DNA from: Pseudomonas brassicacearum
GTDB taxonomy: Bacteria; Pseudomonadota; Gammaproteobacteria; Pseudomonadales; Pseudomonadaceae
DNA length: 64,000 nt
NCBI RefSeq assembly: GCF_003732265.1
Contig: NZ_MOBK01000013.1
Span: 62,001 to 126,000 of the forward strand
Reading direction: 5' to 3'
This document shows, piece after piece, positions 27,053 to 37,100 of this stretch. Under the pieces are notes generated by a model. That model searched no databases. It saw only the letters and a list, made by a program, of their open reading frames with translations, and was not told the DNA's origin. Numbering within the stretch: the stretch's first letter is position 1; every line of letters starts with the position of its first letter. The position numbers were made by a program, and so were the translations under genes.

Positions 27053-27074
27053 CCTGCCGCGGATTACGGACAGC

Positions 27075-27869
27075 ATGAGCAGCAAACACATCGACCTGCT
27101 GGATTTTGCCGAACTGCCGGCCTCTATTTATTTCCGTTACGCCGACTTCAACACCCACGAATACGCCTCGGCTCACCGCCACCCTTGGGGCACCCTCGAG
27201 TATTCGGCCAATGGCGTGTTGCACATGGAAATCGGCAAAAGCCGCTTCATGTCGCCGCCGCAATACGCCGTGTGGGTGCCGCCCGAAACCGAGCACAGCT
27301 TCTATAGCAACCAACCGATCAACTATCGCGCGGTGTGCCTCGCGCCGTTGCTGTGCCGCGAGTTGCCGCAACAGGCCTGCACGCTGGCGATCAGCGACAT
27401 TCTCAAGGCGATCCTCAAGGACTTCGCGGTGCGGGACGTAAAAATTCCCGAGCGCGAGGCGGACGTTCGTCTAGGCCAGGTGTTGGTGGATCAACTGCAA
27501 CTGGCGCCGGTGCATGAATGCTATCTGCCCTACGCCAGCAGTCCGGGGTTGCTCGGGATACTGGAAGCCTTGCAAGCCGAGCCGGGCGATAACCGCCCCT
27601 TGGCCGACTGGGCTGCGCAGATCCATGCCAGTGAACGCACCCTGGCCCGGCAGTTTGTTCGCGAACTGGGCATGAGTTTCGGTGAATGGCGCCAGCGCTT
27701 GCGCTTCCTCGCGGCGATCGAGGCGCTGGACAGTCAGCGCAGTGTTCAGGACATCGCCTTCGACATGGGTTACAGCACCGGCTCGGCTTTTATCGCGATG
27801 TTTCAGCGCCAGGCCGGGTGTACACCGGAGCAGTATCGACGCAGTCACCTGGAGAACAGGAAGGTGTAA
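27075..27869 (+). CDS. AraC-family transcriptional regulator
   Basis: 264 residues. The N-terminal cupin sensor domain contains YASAHRHPWGTLEYSANGVLHMEI and YAVWVPPETEHSFYS, with HxH and EH pairs that may bind ligand or metal. The C-terminal double helix-turn-helix contains LADWAAQIHASERTLARQFVRELGMSFGEWRQRLRF and VQDIAFDMGYSTGSAFIAMFQRQAGCTPEQYRR. It is divergent from the EamA exporter. Effector unknown; it is probably a compound exported by the neighbour. Confidence 0.92.
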   Translation: MSSKHIDLLDFAELPASIYFRYADFNTHEYASAHRHPWGTLEYSANGVLHMEIGKSRFMSPPQYAVWVPPETEHSFYSNQPINYRAVCLAPLLCRELPQQACTLAISDILKAILKDFAVRDVKIPEREADVRLGQVLVDQLQLAPVHECYLPYASSPGLLGILEALQAEPGDNRPLADWAAQIHASERTLARQFVRELGMSFGEWRQRLRFLAAIEALDSQRSVQDIAFDMGYSTGSAFIAMFQRQAGCTPEQYRRSHLENRKV

Positions 27870-27933
27870 CAGGGGTTGTCTACACTCCAGCATGAGGCCG
27901 TGCCCCTCGGTGCGGCAACAAGGAGAAAACTCC

Positions 27934-28380
27934 ATGAAGATGTTGCGTGCCCCGTTGTTGATGATCGGTTTGCTGCTCTGCTCCCAGGGCTTCGCGGCCA
28001 CTGCCCAGCAGGACAAGATGACCACCTGCAATGCCGAAGCGACGGCCAAAAGTCTCAAGGGCGATGAGCGCAATACCTTTATGAGTACCTGCCTCAAAGC
28101 AGCGCCCGCCGCACCCGCCGCCGCTGAAATGAAGGCCATGACGCCGCAGCAGGAGAAGATGAAAACCTGCAATGCCGACGCCACCACCAAATCGTTGAAA
28201 GGTGATGAGCGCAAGGCGTTCATGAGTAACTGCCTCAAAGCCGAGCCGGCCGCCACTGACGTGAAAGCCATGACCCCTCAGCAAGAGAAGATGAAAGCCT
28301 GCAACGCCGATGCCGCGACCAAGGCGCTCAAGGGCGATGAGCGCAAGGCGTTCATGAGTGATTGCCTGAAGAAAAAATAA
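27934..28380 (+). CDS. secreted protein with three PsiF repeats
   Basis: 148 residues. A signal peptide (MKMLRAPLLMIGLLLCSQGFAA) is followed by three copies of a ~36-residue PsiF unit, each with KM-TCNA(E/D)A--KSLKGDER--FMS-CLK. Every unit carries two Cys, probably disulfide-bonded. E. coli PsiF (phosphate-starvation-inducible) has two such units; three is an expansion. The function of the family is not known. ATG 27934 has AAGGAG 7 bases upstream; the longer frame overlaps the AraC gene and has none. No Pho box was noticed in the 64-base gap. Confidence 0.88.
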   Translation: MKMLRAPLLMIGLLLCSQGFAATAQQDKMTTCNAEATAKSLKGDERNTFMSTCLKAAPAAPAAAEMKAMTPQQEKMKTCNADATTKSLKGDERKAFMSNCLKAEPAATDVKAMTPQQEKMKACNADAATKALKGDERKAFMSDCLKKK

Positions 28381-28416
28381 GTTCTGATCCACAAGGTGTG
28401 GGGGCTGAGAGGGCCT

Positions 28417-28510
28417 CTTCGCGGGCAAGCCCGCTCCCACATTGGTCCTGTGAACATAGATCCATTGTGGGAGCGAGCCTGTCTCCGGGCGGCGTTCCAA
28501 CGAAGAGGCC
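28417..28510. repeat. asymmetric REP pair
   Basis: Left arm CTTCGCGGGCAAGCCCGCTC is a normal REP. The right arm starts TTGTGGGAGCGAGCCTG but changes to TCTCCGGGCGGCGTTCC, the tail also seen at 13035. It joins two REP subfamilies in one element, between psiF and the AI-2E family gene. Confidence 0.75.
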
Positions 28511-28632
28511 AGTCGGGTCACTACAAAAATCCGCCCGAGCCCCGACCAAAGTCGACCTATACAATTCCTAGTGCTGCCACCGGAACGCTGGCAGACTGCC
28601 AATCCTTTTTACGCCGTTCGTTTTGAGGCTGT

Positions 28633-29646
28633 ATGCCAACGTTTTCTCAACGCCACGTTTTGCTGCTGATCAGTTGGATCATCATTTTTGGTGGTTTGCT
28701 GCTGGTGATCCCGCTGCGCTTGTTGCCTAGCCTGTTGGCCGGCCTGCTGGTGTTCGAGCTGGTGAATATGCTCACGCCGCAATTGCAGCGGCTGATCGAA
28801 GGCCGGCGTGCGCGCTGGCTGGCGGTGGCGCTGCTCGGGACCCTGGTGGTGAGTGTGCTGGCGCTGATCTTTGCCGGCGCCTTCAGTTTCCTGCTGCACG
28901 AAGCGGAAAACCCCGGCGCCTCCCTCGATAAATTCATGCACGTGGTCGACAAGGCGCGGGGGCAGTTGCCGCCGTTCATCGACGCCTATCTGCCCGCCAG
29001 TGCCGGTGAATTCCGCGTGGCCATCGGCGAGTGGATCAGCAAGCACTTGAGCGATTTGCAACTGGTCGGCAAGGATGCGGCGCACATGTTCGTGACGCTG
29101 CTGATTGGTATGGTGCTGGGGGCGATCATTGCCTTGCAGCGCGTGCCGGACCTGACCAAACGCAAGCCGCTGGCCGCTGCGTTGTTTGATCGTCTGCATT
29201 TGCTGGTCCAGGCATTTCGGAACATCGTGTTCGCGCAGATCAAGATTTCCCTGCTCAACACCTTCTTCACCGGGATCTTCCTGGCGGTGATCCTGCCGAT
29301 GTTCGGCATCAAGCTGCCGTTGACCAAAACCCTGATCGTGCTGACCTTCCTGCTTGGCTTGCTGCCGGTGATCGGCAACCTGATGTCGAACACGCTAATC
29401 ACCATTGTCGGTTTGTCACTGTCGATCTGGGTCGCAGTGGCGGCGCTGGGTTACCTGATCTTTATCCACAAGCTCGAGTACTTCCTCAACGCGCGGATTG
29501 TCGGCGGGCAGATCAGTGCCAAATCGTGGGAGTTGCTGCTGGCGATGCTGGTGTTCGAAGCTGCGTTCGGCCTGCCGGGGGTGGTGGCGGGGCCGATTTA
29601 TTACGCGTATCTGAAGAGCGAGTTGCGGCAGGTGGGGATGGTTTGA
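28633..29646 (+). CDS. AI-2E/PerM-family membrane transporter
   Basis: 337 residues. Helices at the N-terminus (VLLLISWIIIFGGLLLVIPLRLLPSLLAGLLVFELVN) precede a soluble stretch of ~80 residues and then further helices, including FFTGIFLAVILPMFGIKLPLTKTLIVLTFLLGLLPVIGNLMSNTLI, the PerM/AI-2E signature. Family members include autoinducer-2 exporter TqsA and Na+/H+ antiporter-like proteins. The substrate is unknown. The sequence ends VVAGPIYYAYLKSELRQVGMV. It is monocistronic with a REPIN behind it. Confidence 0.88.
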   Translation: MPTFSQRHVLLLISWIIIFGGLLLVIPLRLLPSLLAGLLVFELVNMLTPQLQRLIEGRRARWLAVALLGTLVVSVLALIFAGAFSFLLHEAENPGASLDKFMHVVDKARGQLPPFIDAYLPASAGEFRVAIGEWISKHLSDLQLVGKDAAHMFVTLLIGMVLGAIIALQRVPDLTKRKPLAAALFDRLHLLVQAFRNIVFAQIKISLLNTFFTGIFLAVILPMFGIKLPLTKTLIVLTFLLGLLPVIGNLMSNTLITIVGLSLSIWVAVAALGYLIFIHKLEYFLNARIVGGQISAKSWELLLAMLVFEAAFGLPGVVAGPIYYAYLKSELRQVGMV

Positions 29647-29683
29647 TCCGGCATCCGGTAGATGTGTATTGCCTGAACTGACG

Positions 29684-29768
29684 CCTTCGCGAGCAAGCCC
29701 GCTCCCACATTTAACCGAGTTCCTCCAGATGGAATACGGTCGAATGTGGGAGCGGGCTTGCTCGCGAA
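29684..29768. repeat. REPIN
   Basis: Inverted arms CTTCGCGAGCAAGCCCGCTC and complement around a ~32-base spacer identical in part to that at 22390 (CGAGTTCCTCCAGATGGAAT), between converging genes. Confidence 0.93.
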
Positions 29769-29789
29769 GGGCGCGCCGCAATTTTTGGA

Positions 29790-31064
29790 TCAGTCCATCG
29801 TGCCGTAACGCTTCGACGCTTCAATCGCCAACCCGCTACCAATGCTGCCGAAGATGTTCCCCTCCACATGCCGCGCCTTCGGCAACATCGCCGAAACACT
29901 GTTGCGCAGTGCCGGGATCCCGCTCGAGCCGCCGGTGAAGAACACCGTATCCACCTGATCGACCCGCACGTTCGCGTCGTTGAGCATCTGCGTCACGCTG
30001 TTGCGCACGCGCTCCAGCAACGCTTCGATGGCGGATTCGAACAGGGCGCGGCTCAGTTCCACACTCAGCCCCGGCTCGATCCGGTCCAGCGGCACATGGC
30101 GGGTGTCGGCGTGGGTCAGCTGGATCTTGGTTTCTTCCACTTCCATGGCCAGCCAGTGGCCGGCGCGCTGGTCGATCAGCTTGAACAGGCGATCGATGCC
30201 GCCGGTGTCTTCGATGTCGTAGCGCATGCTGCCCAGGGCCAGGGTCGACTTTTGCGAGTACACCGAGTTGATGGTGTGCCAGGTCGCCAGGTTCATGTGG
30301 TGGCTGGTCGGCATGTAGGCGCCGCTCTTCATGCGGCTGCCGTAGCCGAACAGCGGCATCAGGCCTTGCAGGCTCAACTGCTTGTCGAAATCGGTCCCGC
30401 CGATGTGCACGCCGCCGGTGGCGAGGATGTCGTCGTGGCGGTTGTCGTGGTTGCGGCGCTCAGGCGACAGGCGCACCAGCGAGAAGTCGGAGGTACCACC
30501 GCCGATATCGACGATGAGCACCAGCTCTTCTTTTTCGATGGTCGACTCATAGTCGAATGCCGCTGCAATCGGTTCGTACTGGAAAGACACATCCTTGAAG
30601 CCAATGGCGCGGGCCACGTCGACCAGGGTGTTTTCGGCTTCCTGGTCGGCCATTTCATCGTCATCGACGAAAAACACCGGGCGACCCAGCACCACTTCCT
30701 CGAACTCCCGACCAGCGGCGGTTTCGGCGCGCTTCTTCAGCTGGCCGATAAACAGCCCGAGCAGGTCCTTGAACGGCATCGCCGTGCCCAGAACGCTGGT
30801 GTCGTGCTTGATCAGCTTGGAGCCCAGCAGGCTCTTGAGCGAGCGCATCAAGCGGCCTTCGTAGCCTTCCAGGTACTCGTGCAGCGCCAGACGGCCGTAC
30901 ACCGGGCGGCGTTCTTCCATGTTGAAGAAGACCACCGAGGGCAGGGTGATCTTGTCGTCCTCCAGCGCGATCAGCGTTTCCATGCCGGGGCGCAGCCAGC
31001 CGACGGTGGAGTTGGACGTGCCGAAGTCGATACCACAGGCACGGGCTGGAGATGCGTTTTTCAT
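29790..31064 (-). CDS. yegD: Hsp70-family protein, YegD-type
   Basis: 424 residues. The actin/Hsp70 nucleotide-binding fold is readable: phosphate-1 motif CGIDFGTSNSTVGWL, phosphate-2 VLIVDIGGGTSDFSLVRL, adenosine motif TVFFTGGSSGIPALRNSV. The C-terminal substrate-binding domain of DnaK is missing, as in E. coli YegD. It probably acts as an ATP-dependent chaperone-like protein. It is divergent from the DnaJ-like cbpA across 294 bases, which may be functional pairing. Relatives are well conserved, but no client is known. Confidence 0.9.
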   Translation of the reverse strand: MKNASPARACGIDFGTSNSTVGWLRPGMETLIALEDDKITLPSVVFFNMEERRPVYGRLALHEYLEGYEGRLMRSLKSLLGSKLIKHDTSVLGTAMPFKDLLGLFIGQLKKRAETAAGREFEEVVLGRPVFFVDDDEMADQEAENTLVDVARAIGFKDVSFQYEPIAAAFDYESTIEKEELVLIVDIGGGTSDFSLVRLSPERRNHDNRHDDILATGGVHIGGTDFDKQLSLQGLMPLFGYGSRMKSGAYMPTSHHMNLATWHTINSVYSQKSTLALGSMRYDIEDTGGIDRLFKLIDQRAGHWLAMEVEETKIQLTHADTRHVPLDRIEPGLSVELSRALFESAIEALLERVRNSVTQMLNDANVRVDQVDTVFFTGGSSGIPALRNSVSAMLPKARHVEGNIFGSIGSGLAIEASKRYGTMD

Positions 31065-31160
31065 GTCTTTACAGGTTCCGGTTAAAAAACGGCCGCGCAG
31101 TGTATGTCAGGAAGGCGAATATTCGAAGGCCGACTATCCGCTAATTCGCCGCCATTAGTG

Positions 31161-31187
31161 CTTGAAACACTCAGCTTTGCCCCAAAC
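31161..31187 (+). promoter_or_regulatory. candidate heat-shock (sigma-32) promoter for cbpA
   Basis: CTTGAA (31161-31166), 13 bases, then CCCCAAAC (31180-31187), close to the RpoH consensus CTTGAA-N13-17-CCCCATNT. Start near 31193 would give a leader of about 165 bases to cbpA. Heat-shock control would suit a DnaJ-like co-chaperone. Motif evidence only. Confidence 0.42.
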
Positions 31188-31358
31188 TTGCTGGCATGGG
31201 CCTGGTAGCCAACCGGCGGTCGCAAGAACCGCCGCCCGCTGCCGATAAACTTCTGACGCGCTGCCCGGTCACAAAATTGAGATCGGTCAATCCAAATGCT
31301 GCAAACAAGAGCATGCTGTGCGTGGCAGCGCGAATTGATAACGGATGGTGATCCTTAG

Positions 31359-32306
31359 ATGGACTTCAAAGACTATTACAAGATTCTCGGAGTGGAACCG
31401 ACCGCTGACGATAAGGCGATCAAGGCCGCCTATCGCAAGCTGGCGCGCAAATACCACCCCGATGTCAGCAAGGAAAAGGACGCCGAGGCCAAGTTCAAGG
31501 ACGCCTCGGAAGCCTATGAAGCGCTGAAAAGCGCCGACAAGCGCGCTGAATACGACGACTTGCGCAAATACGGCCAGCACGGCCAACCGTTCCAGGGCCC
31601 GCCGGGTTGGCAGGGTCGGGGTGCCGGTGGTTTTGGTGGTGGTCAGGACACGGGCGATTTTTCGGACTTCTTCAGTTCGATCTTCGGTAACCGTGGGCCT
31701 GGTTTTGGCGGTGGAGAGTCGCGTCGCAGTGCGGGACGTCGAGGGCAAGACGTGGAAATGGAACTCGCAATTTTTCTGGAAGAAACCCTCTCGAACGAAT
31801 CGAAGAAGGTCACCTTCCAGGTGCCGCAGTACAACGCGGCCGGCCAGCATGTCAGCAACACCACCAAGAGCCTGAACGTAAAGATCCCGGCCGGTGTGAC
31901 CGACGGCGAGCGCATCCGCCTCAAGGGCCAGGGGGCTCCGGGGATTGGTGGCGGCGCCAATGGCGACCTGTTCCTGATCATCCGCTTTGCGCCGCACCCT
32001 AAATTCGACGTCGAAGGCGAGAACCTGATCATCACGTTGCCACTGGCACCGTGGGAACTGGCGCTGGGTGCCGAAGTGGCGGTGCCGACCCTGACCGGCA
32101 AGATCAACCTCAAGGTCCCGGCCGGCAGCCAGAACGGCCAGCGCATGCGCGCCAAGGGCCACGGCCTGCTGAACAAGGCGGGCGAACGTGGCTTCCTGTT
32201 CGTGCAATTGAAAGCGGTCATGCCGAAAACCTCGAACGATGAGGTCAAGGCGTTGTGGCAGGAACTGGCGAAAAAAGCCGAGTTCAACCCAAGAGAAAAC
32301 TTCTGA
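31359..32306 (+). CDS. cbpA: DnaJ-like co-chaperone, curved-DNA-binding protein
   Basis: 315 residues. The J domain at 1-70 has the HPD motif at 33-35 (KYHPDVSKEKDAEAKF). A Gly/Phe-rich linker (PGWQGRGAGGFGGGQDTGDFSDFFSSIFG) and two C-terminal peptide-binding domains follow (VKIPAGVTDGERIRLKGQGAPG; FAPHPKFDVEGENLIITLPLAPWELALGAEVAVPTLTG). The zinc finger of DnaJ is absent, as in CbpA. It stimulates DnaK and binds curved DNA. cbpM follows after 23 bases and encodes its specific inhibitor. Confidence 0.96.
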   Translation: MDFKDYYKILGVEPTADDKAIKAAYRKLARKYHPDVSKEKDAEAKFKDASEAYEALKSADKRAEYDDLRKYGQHGQPFQGPPGWQGRGAGGFGGGQDTGDFSDFFSSIFGNRGPGFGGGESRRSAGRRGQDVEMELAIFLEETLSNESKKVTFQVPQYNAAGQHVSNTTKSLNVKIPAGVTDGERIRLKGQGAPGIGGGANGDLFLIIRFAPHPKFDVEGENLIITLPLAPWELALGAEVAVPTLTGKINLKVPAGSQNGQRMRAKGHGLLNKAGERGFLFVQLKAVMPKTSNDEVKALWQELAKKAEFNPRENF

Positions 32307-32329
32307 TCCAAGAGACGGAGTAGCCCATC

Positions 32330-32635
32330 ATGAGCAACCCCCTGATCGTTCACCTGGACCTGGCAGAATTCTGTGAGGCGACCGACCTGTCGGACGTCTA
32401 CGTGATCGAAATCGTCGAACACGGCATCCTCGAACCTCAGGGCAAGCAGCCCAAGGATTGGCGTTTCAACGATTACGAGCTGGCACTGGCCAAGCGCGCC
32501 GCCAAGTTGCGGCGCGACCTGGAGCTGGAATGGGAAGGTGTTGCCTTGGCGCTGGACTTGCTGGAAGAGGTTCAGCAGTTGCGGGCCGAGAACCGGATGT
32601 TGAAGCAGCGGTTGGGGCGGTTGGTGGTCGAGTAG
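32330..32635 (+). CDS. cbpM: CbpA modulator protein
   Basis: 101 residues, MerR-like fold without a DNA-binding role. VHLDLAEFCEATDLSDVYVIEIVEHGILEPQGKQPKDWRFNDYELALAKRAAKLRRDLELEW is characteristic. It ends in a heptad-rich helix (LALDLLEEVQQLRAENRMLKQRLGRL). In E. coli CbpM binds the J domain of CbpA and blocks its co-chaperone and DNA-binding activity. It lies 23 bases after cbpA in the same transcript. Confidence 0.94.
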   Translation: MSNPLIVHLDLAEFCEATDLSDVYVIEIVEHGILEPQGKQPKDWRFNDYELALAKRAAKLRRDLELEWEGVALALDLLEEVQQLRAENRMLKQRLGRLVVE

Positions 32636-32669
32636 GTTTTCCGGGGTTTTGTATTGCTTGGCAAGGCCT

Positions 32670-32754
32670 CTTCGTGAGCAAGCCCGCTCCCACATTCGAC
32701 TGCATTTCAACTGGAAGAACTCGGTCGAATGTGGGAGCGGGCTTGCTCGCGAAG
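32670..32754. repeat. REPIN
   Basis: Inverted REP arms (TTCGTGAGCAAGCCCGCTCC; GGGAGCGGGCTTGCTCGCGA) around a ~32-base spacer between converging cbpM and the histidine kinase. Confidence 0.92.
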
Positions 32755-32776
32755 AACGATAACGCGGTCTCTTGCA

Positions 32777-33904
32777 CTACACCTTCCGAGGTAACACCAC
32801 AGTAAACAGCGTCCCACCCGCCTCGCTGGAGCTGACCTCTATCGTCCCGCCATGGGCACTCACCACTTCCTTGACGATAAACAACCCCAGGCCAAGGCTG
32901 GTCGTTGGCTGGCCGAGTTCCTCGTCGGCACTGCGCACCAGCGGGTCGAAGAGGGTGCCGATGGCCTCCTCGGGAATCGGCACACCAAAATTGTGCACCG
33001 ACAGGCGCACTGCCTGAAGTTCCCCGCTCACAGTGACGGTCACATCACGTTTGTTCAAGCCGTGCTGCAAAGCGTTGCCGATCAGGTTCTGCAACAGTTG
33101 ACCGATTCGCCCGGCATCCCAGTTACCTTGGGTGTTCCCCACGACGCTTACCGTCGGATCGCACTCCGGGTTACCGGCGCAGGCTTCGGCAATCGCGGTG
33201 TGCACAGCATCCGCCAGATCCATGGGCGCCGGTTCGATGGGCAGGCTCTTGCCCAAGCGACTGCGCACCAGCTCCAGCAAATCGCTGACCATCACCGCCA
33301 TGTGCCGTGCGCCACGCTTGATGTTGTTCGCACAGGCCAGTGCGTCACCTTCCAGCACTACTTTTCGCATCAGCAATTCGGTGGACATGCTCACCGCTTG
33401 CAACGGCGCGCGCAGGTCATGCCCGAGAATCGCCAGGAAGATGTCCCGTGAACGATTGACCTGATCGGCATAGGCAGCCGTGGACTCGGCGAGGGCTTCG
33501 TCGATAGCCTCGTTGAAGCGGATCATGTCCTGGAAGTAAGCCAGGTCCGGGGATTCCAGGGTGGCGACCCACAAACGGATCACACAGGCGCGCAGATGCC
33601 GGAACTCCGAGGTCATCTGCACCAGATCAAATCCCACGGTATGCCGCAGTTCGCCATGGCTGGCGCCGGCCTCGTCCAGGCTCGGGGTCTTCTCCGGGCC
33701 TTCTCCTTTGGCCTTGGCGAGCTGTTCGCTGGCGGTTTGCGCAGTGGTCATGTCTCGTGCTGCCGCTAACAGGATCGCCTTGGCGTGATCTCGCAAGGCC
33801 ACGCGATCCATGTTTTCGGCCGCTGGCGTGATGGTTTTGGCGAACTGCTCCCATTCATCGACGATACGGTCCACGTGTTGCCTGATGAATTCGGGTAGGC
33901 GCAT
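32777..33904 (-). CDS. soluble sensor histidine kinase with RsbRD-like N-terminal domain
   Basis: 375 residues without a membrane segment. The N-terminal ~145 residues are helical (FIRQHVDRIVDEWEQFAKTITP; DLVQMTSEFRHLRACVIRLWVAT), in the style of RsbRD/globin-like sensors. The phospho-acceptor His162 is in ILGHDLRAPLQAV. The ATPase domain has N box NLIGNALQHG, then FGVPIPEE and a G2-type box SLGLGLFIVKEVVSAHGGTI. There is no receiver domain and no partner response regulator adjacent, so it is an orphan or feeds a distant regulator. The divergent neighbour is the NEL effector gene. Confidence 0.88.
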   Translation of the reverse strand: MRLPEFIRQHVDRIVDEWEQFAKTITPAAENMDRVALRDHAKAILLAAARDMTTAQTASEQLAKAKGEGPEKTPSLDEAGASHGELRHTVGFDLVQMTSEFRHLRACVIRLWVATLESPDLAYFQDMIRFNEAIDEALAESTAAYADQVNRSRDIFLAILGHDLRAPLQAVSMSTELLMRKVVLEGDALACANNIKRGARHMAVMVSDLLELVRSRLGKSLPIEPAPMDLADAVHTAIAEACAGNPECDPTVSVVGNTQGNWDAGRIGQLLQNLIGNALQHGLNKRDVTVTVSGELQAVRLSVHNFGVPIPEEAIGTLFDPLVRSADEELGQPTTSLGLGLFIVKEVVSAHGGTIEVSSSEAGGTLFTVVLPRKV

Positions 33905-34141
33905 GTCCGGTTTCCTGATGGGAAGTCTGGCGCATCTTAGCCCCTTTGCTGCCTGCTAAAAACTACCATTACGCGGTGGCGCACTTTTGTGTGGGGCTCG
34001 GGCGGTAATTACCTGTTTTTTAGATCCTTAAATCGAATGCGACTTTCAGGTATGCCTGATTTCAGCACTGTTTTTTGATCTTTTGTTTTCGTCGCCAGCC
34101 AATAATCTGGTGGTTCAATTCATCGCATAAGGATTTGCGAA

Positions 34142-37100
34142 ATGAGCGAACGTTCGGACACTCCGGATCGACCCGTCATTGCCGGGCATGCAAGAGACGT
34201 AGAGCGCAATGTTTATCGTGATTATCTGCTGGGTAAACTGCCCCCGCCGGTCAAAGACGCCCCCGCCTCGCGCCTTGTTGCCTTTGCCCATTCGAAACCG
34301 GAGTTTCCTGAATGGTATTTCAATTCAAGGGCCATTGATCGGCAGTACCTCAAGGAGTTGATCGACGAACACTGGCGCCTTCAGGGGCCATTGGACGATA
34401 CGCTGAAGAACGTGCAACAGGACATTCTTGCCTTTGCCGAGCCCTTGCTGGTCCAGGCATTGAAAGAGCAGTTGAACCTGGAGCTGGACGTCAACGCGAC
34501 GCTGATCCGGCTGTACATCCCTGCCAATCTGGCTATTGGCATCGATACCCATGCCAGTCGGCTCAGACAATCGTCATTGCTGGAAGCGGCCCTGCACAAT
34601 TTCGAGGCCCACGAAGCGCAGGTGGGTACGTTTCGCGATGGCTCGGGCATTTTCACCAGGGACGGCGAAAACGAACTTCAACGGCATACGCTGATGGTCG
34701 AAAGATTTGCGGCCCTGTGCCGGACGCTCGATATCGGTGCGCAATATCAGCGTCACATCAAGGCATTGCTGATGCCCGAAGACGTCACGGCCAGAGCGAC
34801 CGTCGTGCGGCAATGTACGGCCAGTGAAAAAGCCGCATTCCACGAATCGGCGCTGATTGCGTACCTGAAAAAGGACATCACGTCCTATGGCTACGGGAAA
34901 CTTCGACAGATTCGTGACAACGAACAAGGCATTTTGATGGGGCATCTCCCCCTGCAATGCCACCAGCTTTCGATCATGGGGTTCAGGCTGTCCGGTATTG
35001 TATTGTTCAGTGCCGTGGCGGACCCCTCTAAAATCAAAAGAGCCTACGACGCCCTGATTCCAGAGCATCAACGAACGATGCTCGAATGGTCGCGAAGTCT
35101 GGCACTGCTTCCGGGGCAGGAGTTTGAACAGTTCAAGCTGCTCCAGGCGTTCTTCGCCAATGGCCCCAGTGGTCTTGTTGAGGCCATGTTGCAGCGGGCC
35201 GATGCTTATCAACAAAGTCGTCTCGACGGTACGTTGATTGCGTATGTTCCCGATGATCCCGACCACCCCTTCAAGGAATACGATTCCTTCACTGATTTCA
35301 TGAAGGAACTGACGAGCCAGTTGCGCTCGCCGGGTTATCAGCAGTTTTTCAGCCGCTTCGTCGCGCAAAAAGACAAGGGCAAGTTCTTTGCCCGGGTTCG
35401 TGAGCGCCTCTCGACATTCACCTGGAAACAGCGCGAGCCGCTGGACATGGGGCCGTGGTGGCGGGAGACCGCGGTTGAGAATGCCAACGCAGAGCCTGTC
35501 ACCCATACCCTTTCAGGCGATCTCTGGACGCAGACCAGTCTGTGGCGCAGGGAGAAAGCGATTGCAGACGCGCGACAAATCGCCGTGCCGACCGGCGATG
35601 AAGACGCTACCACCCGCTGGAATCGTCTGACCAGTTATCTGAACATCGGCTGGAACGTGTTCAACTTTGGCGCCATGCTGGTTCCCGGCCTGGGCGAAGC
35701 GATGCTGGCCATTATGGCCGGGCAAATGGCCTTCGAAACCCTGGAAGGCATCGAAGACTGGAGCAAGGGGGACAAGGAGGAAGCGGCGGTCCATCTCACC
35801 GGTGTCATGATCAATTTCGCGCAATTGGCCATTATGTTTGCCGGGCATGTCTTGCCGTCCGGTGCGGCGGCGTCTGTCAAACCATCGGCGTTTATCGACC
35901 GATTGAAAAAGGTTGAGCTGCCTGACGGCAAGACGCGCCTCTGGAAACCGGACCTTTCGCCTTATGCCCATGACATGGTGTTGCCCGCCGAGGCGAAGCC
36001 AGGCGAGCAGGGCCTGTACCGGCACAGCGAAAAAGACATCCTGAAGCATGACAATAAACATTTCGACGTCATCAACGATCCACGCACCGGCCAGGCACGC
36101 TTGCGACATCCGACCCGGCCACAGGCTTATCAGCCGACACTGGAGCACAACGCTTGCGGTGCATGGAAAACCGAACTCGACCGTCCCATCGAGTGGGACA
36201 CCACCACCCTCATGCGGCGTTTGGGCCCGACGGTCGAGGGCTTCTCTGACAACACTCTGGAACAGATTCGTCTCGTCAGTGGACAGGAAGAGGACCAATT
36301 GCGCCGGTTGCATGTCGTCGGCGATCCGCCGCCCGCGTTGCTGACCGACACGATCGAACGCTTTCAGGCCTGGGCCGAGGTGCAAAAACTGCCCGGGCAG
36401 ATATGGCTCAATGAGGTTCCGGACGCGTTCGTCGAACAGGTGCCCCGCTTGCTGGTTGAACTGCCGAGATGGCCCGCGCAAAAAAGCATCGAGCTGTTTG
36501 ACGGCCCCGGGCACGGCGGGCGCTCGATCAAGTTTGGCAACATCGATTCACTGCCGGCCGACACGCTGAAGATAAGCCGTGCCGAGGTCAGTACAGGGAA
36601 ACTGCCGGAACTTGCCGTGAAGTTTGCGAGCGAGACCGACATCCATGCGATGCTCGGGCAGGGCATTTCAACGGACGAGCAGATCCGCATCGACGCCTTG
36701 AAAAATCAGCTGGCCGGGCGAGCAGGCAATCGCCGCGGACCTTTGTTCGACGCGCTGAATCGTCATTTACAGCAGACCGACAACCCGCAAGTGCGGGTGC
36801 TTCAGGATGCATTCAGCGGGCTCCCCACGGCGGTTGCCCGGGAACTGCTGGCCGACATCGAACCGCAAGACCTACTCAACATCACCGAGCCTTCACGCAT
36901 CCCCTTGCAACTCAAGGAACGGGTGAGAATCACTTTGCGGGCGATACGAACCGCGCGTGCTTATGAAGGGCTCTTCCTCGATACGCCCTACGGTGTGGAC
37001 ACCGAGCGGCTGGCGTTGCACTCGATGCAGGCGCTTCCCGGCTGGCCCGAAAACGTTCGGATCGAAATCCGTGAACTTTCATTCGACGGAGCGTTGCGCG

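Noticed and set aside
28352..28626. Short open frames inside REPIN regions (also near 41216, 43037, 48204, 50853)
   Set aside because: They translate the REP palindrome and recur with every copy; not genes.
34000..34141. HrpL box or type III promoter before the NEL effector
   Set aside because: No GGAACC-N15/16-CCAC pair seen in the upstream region.
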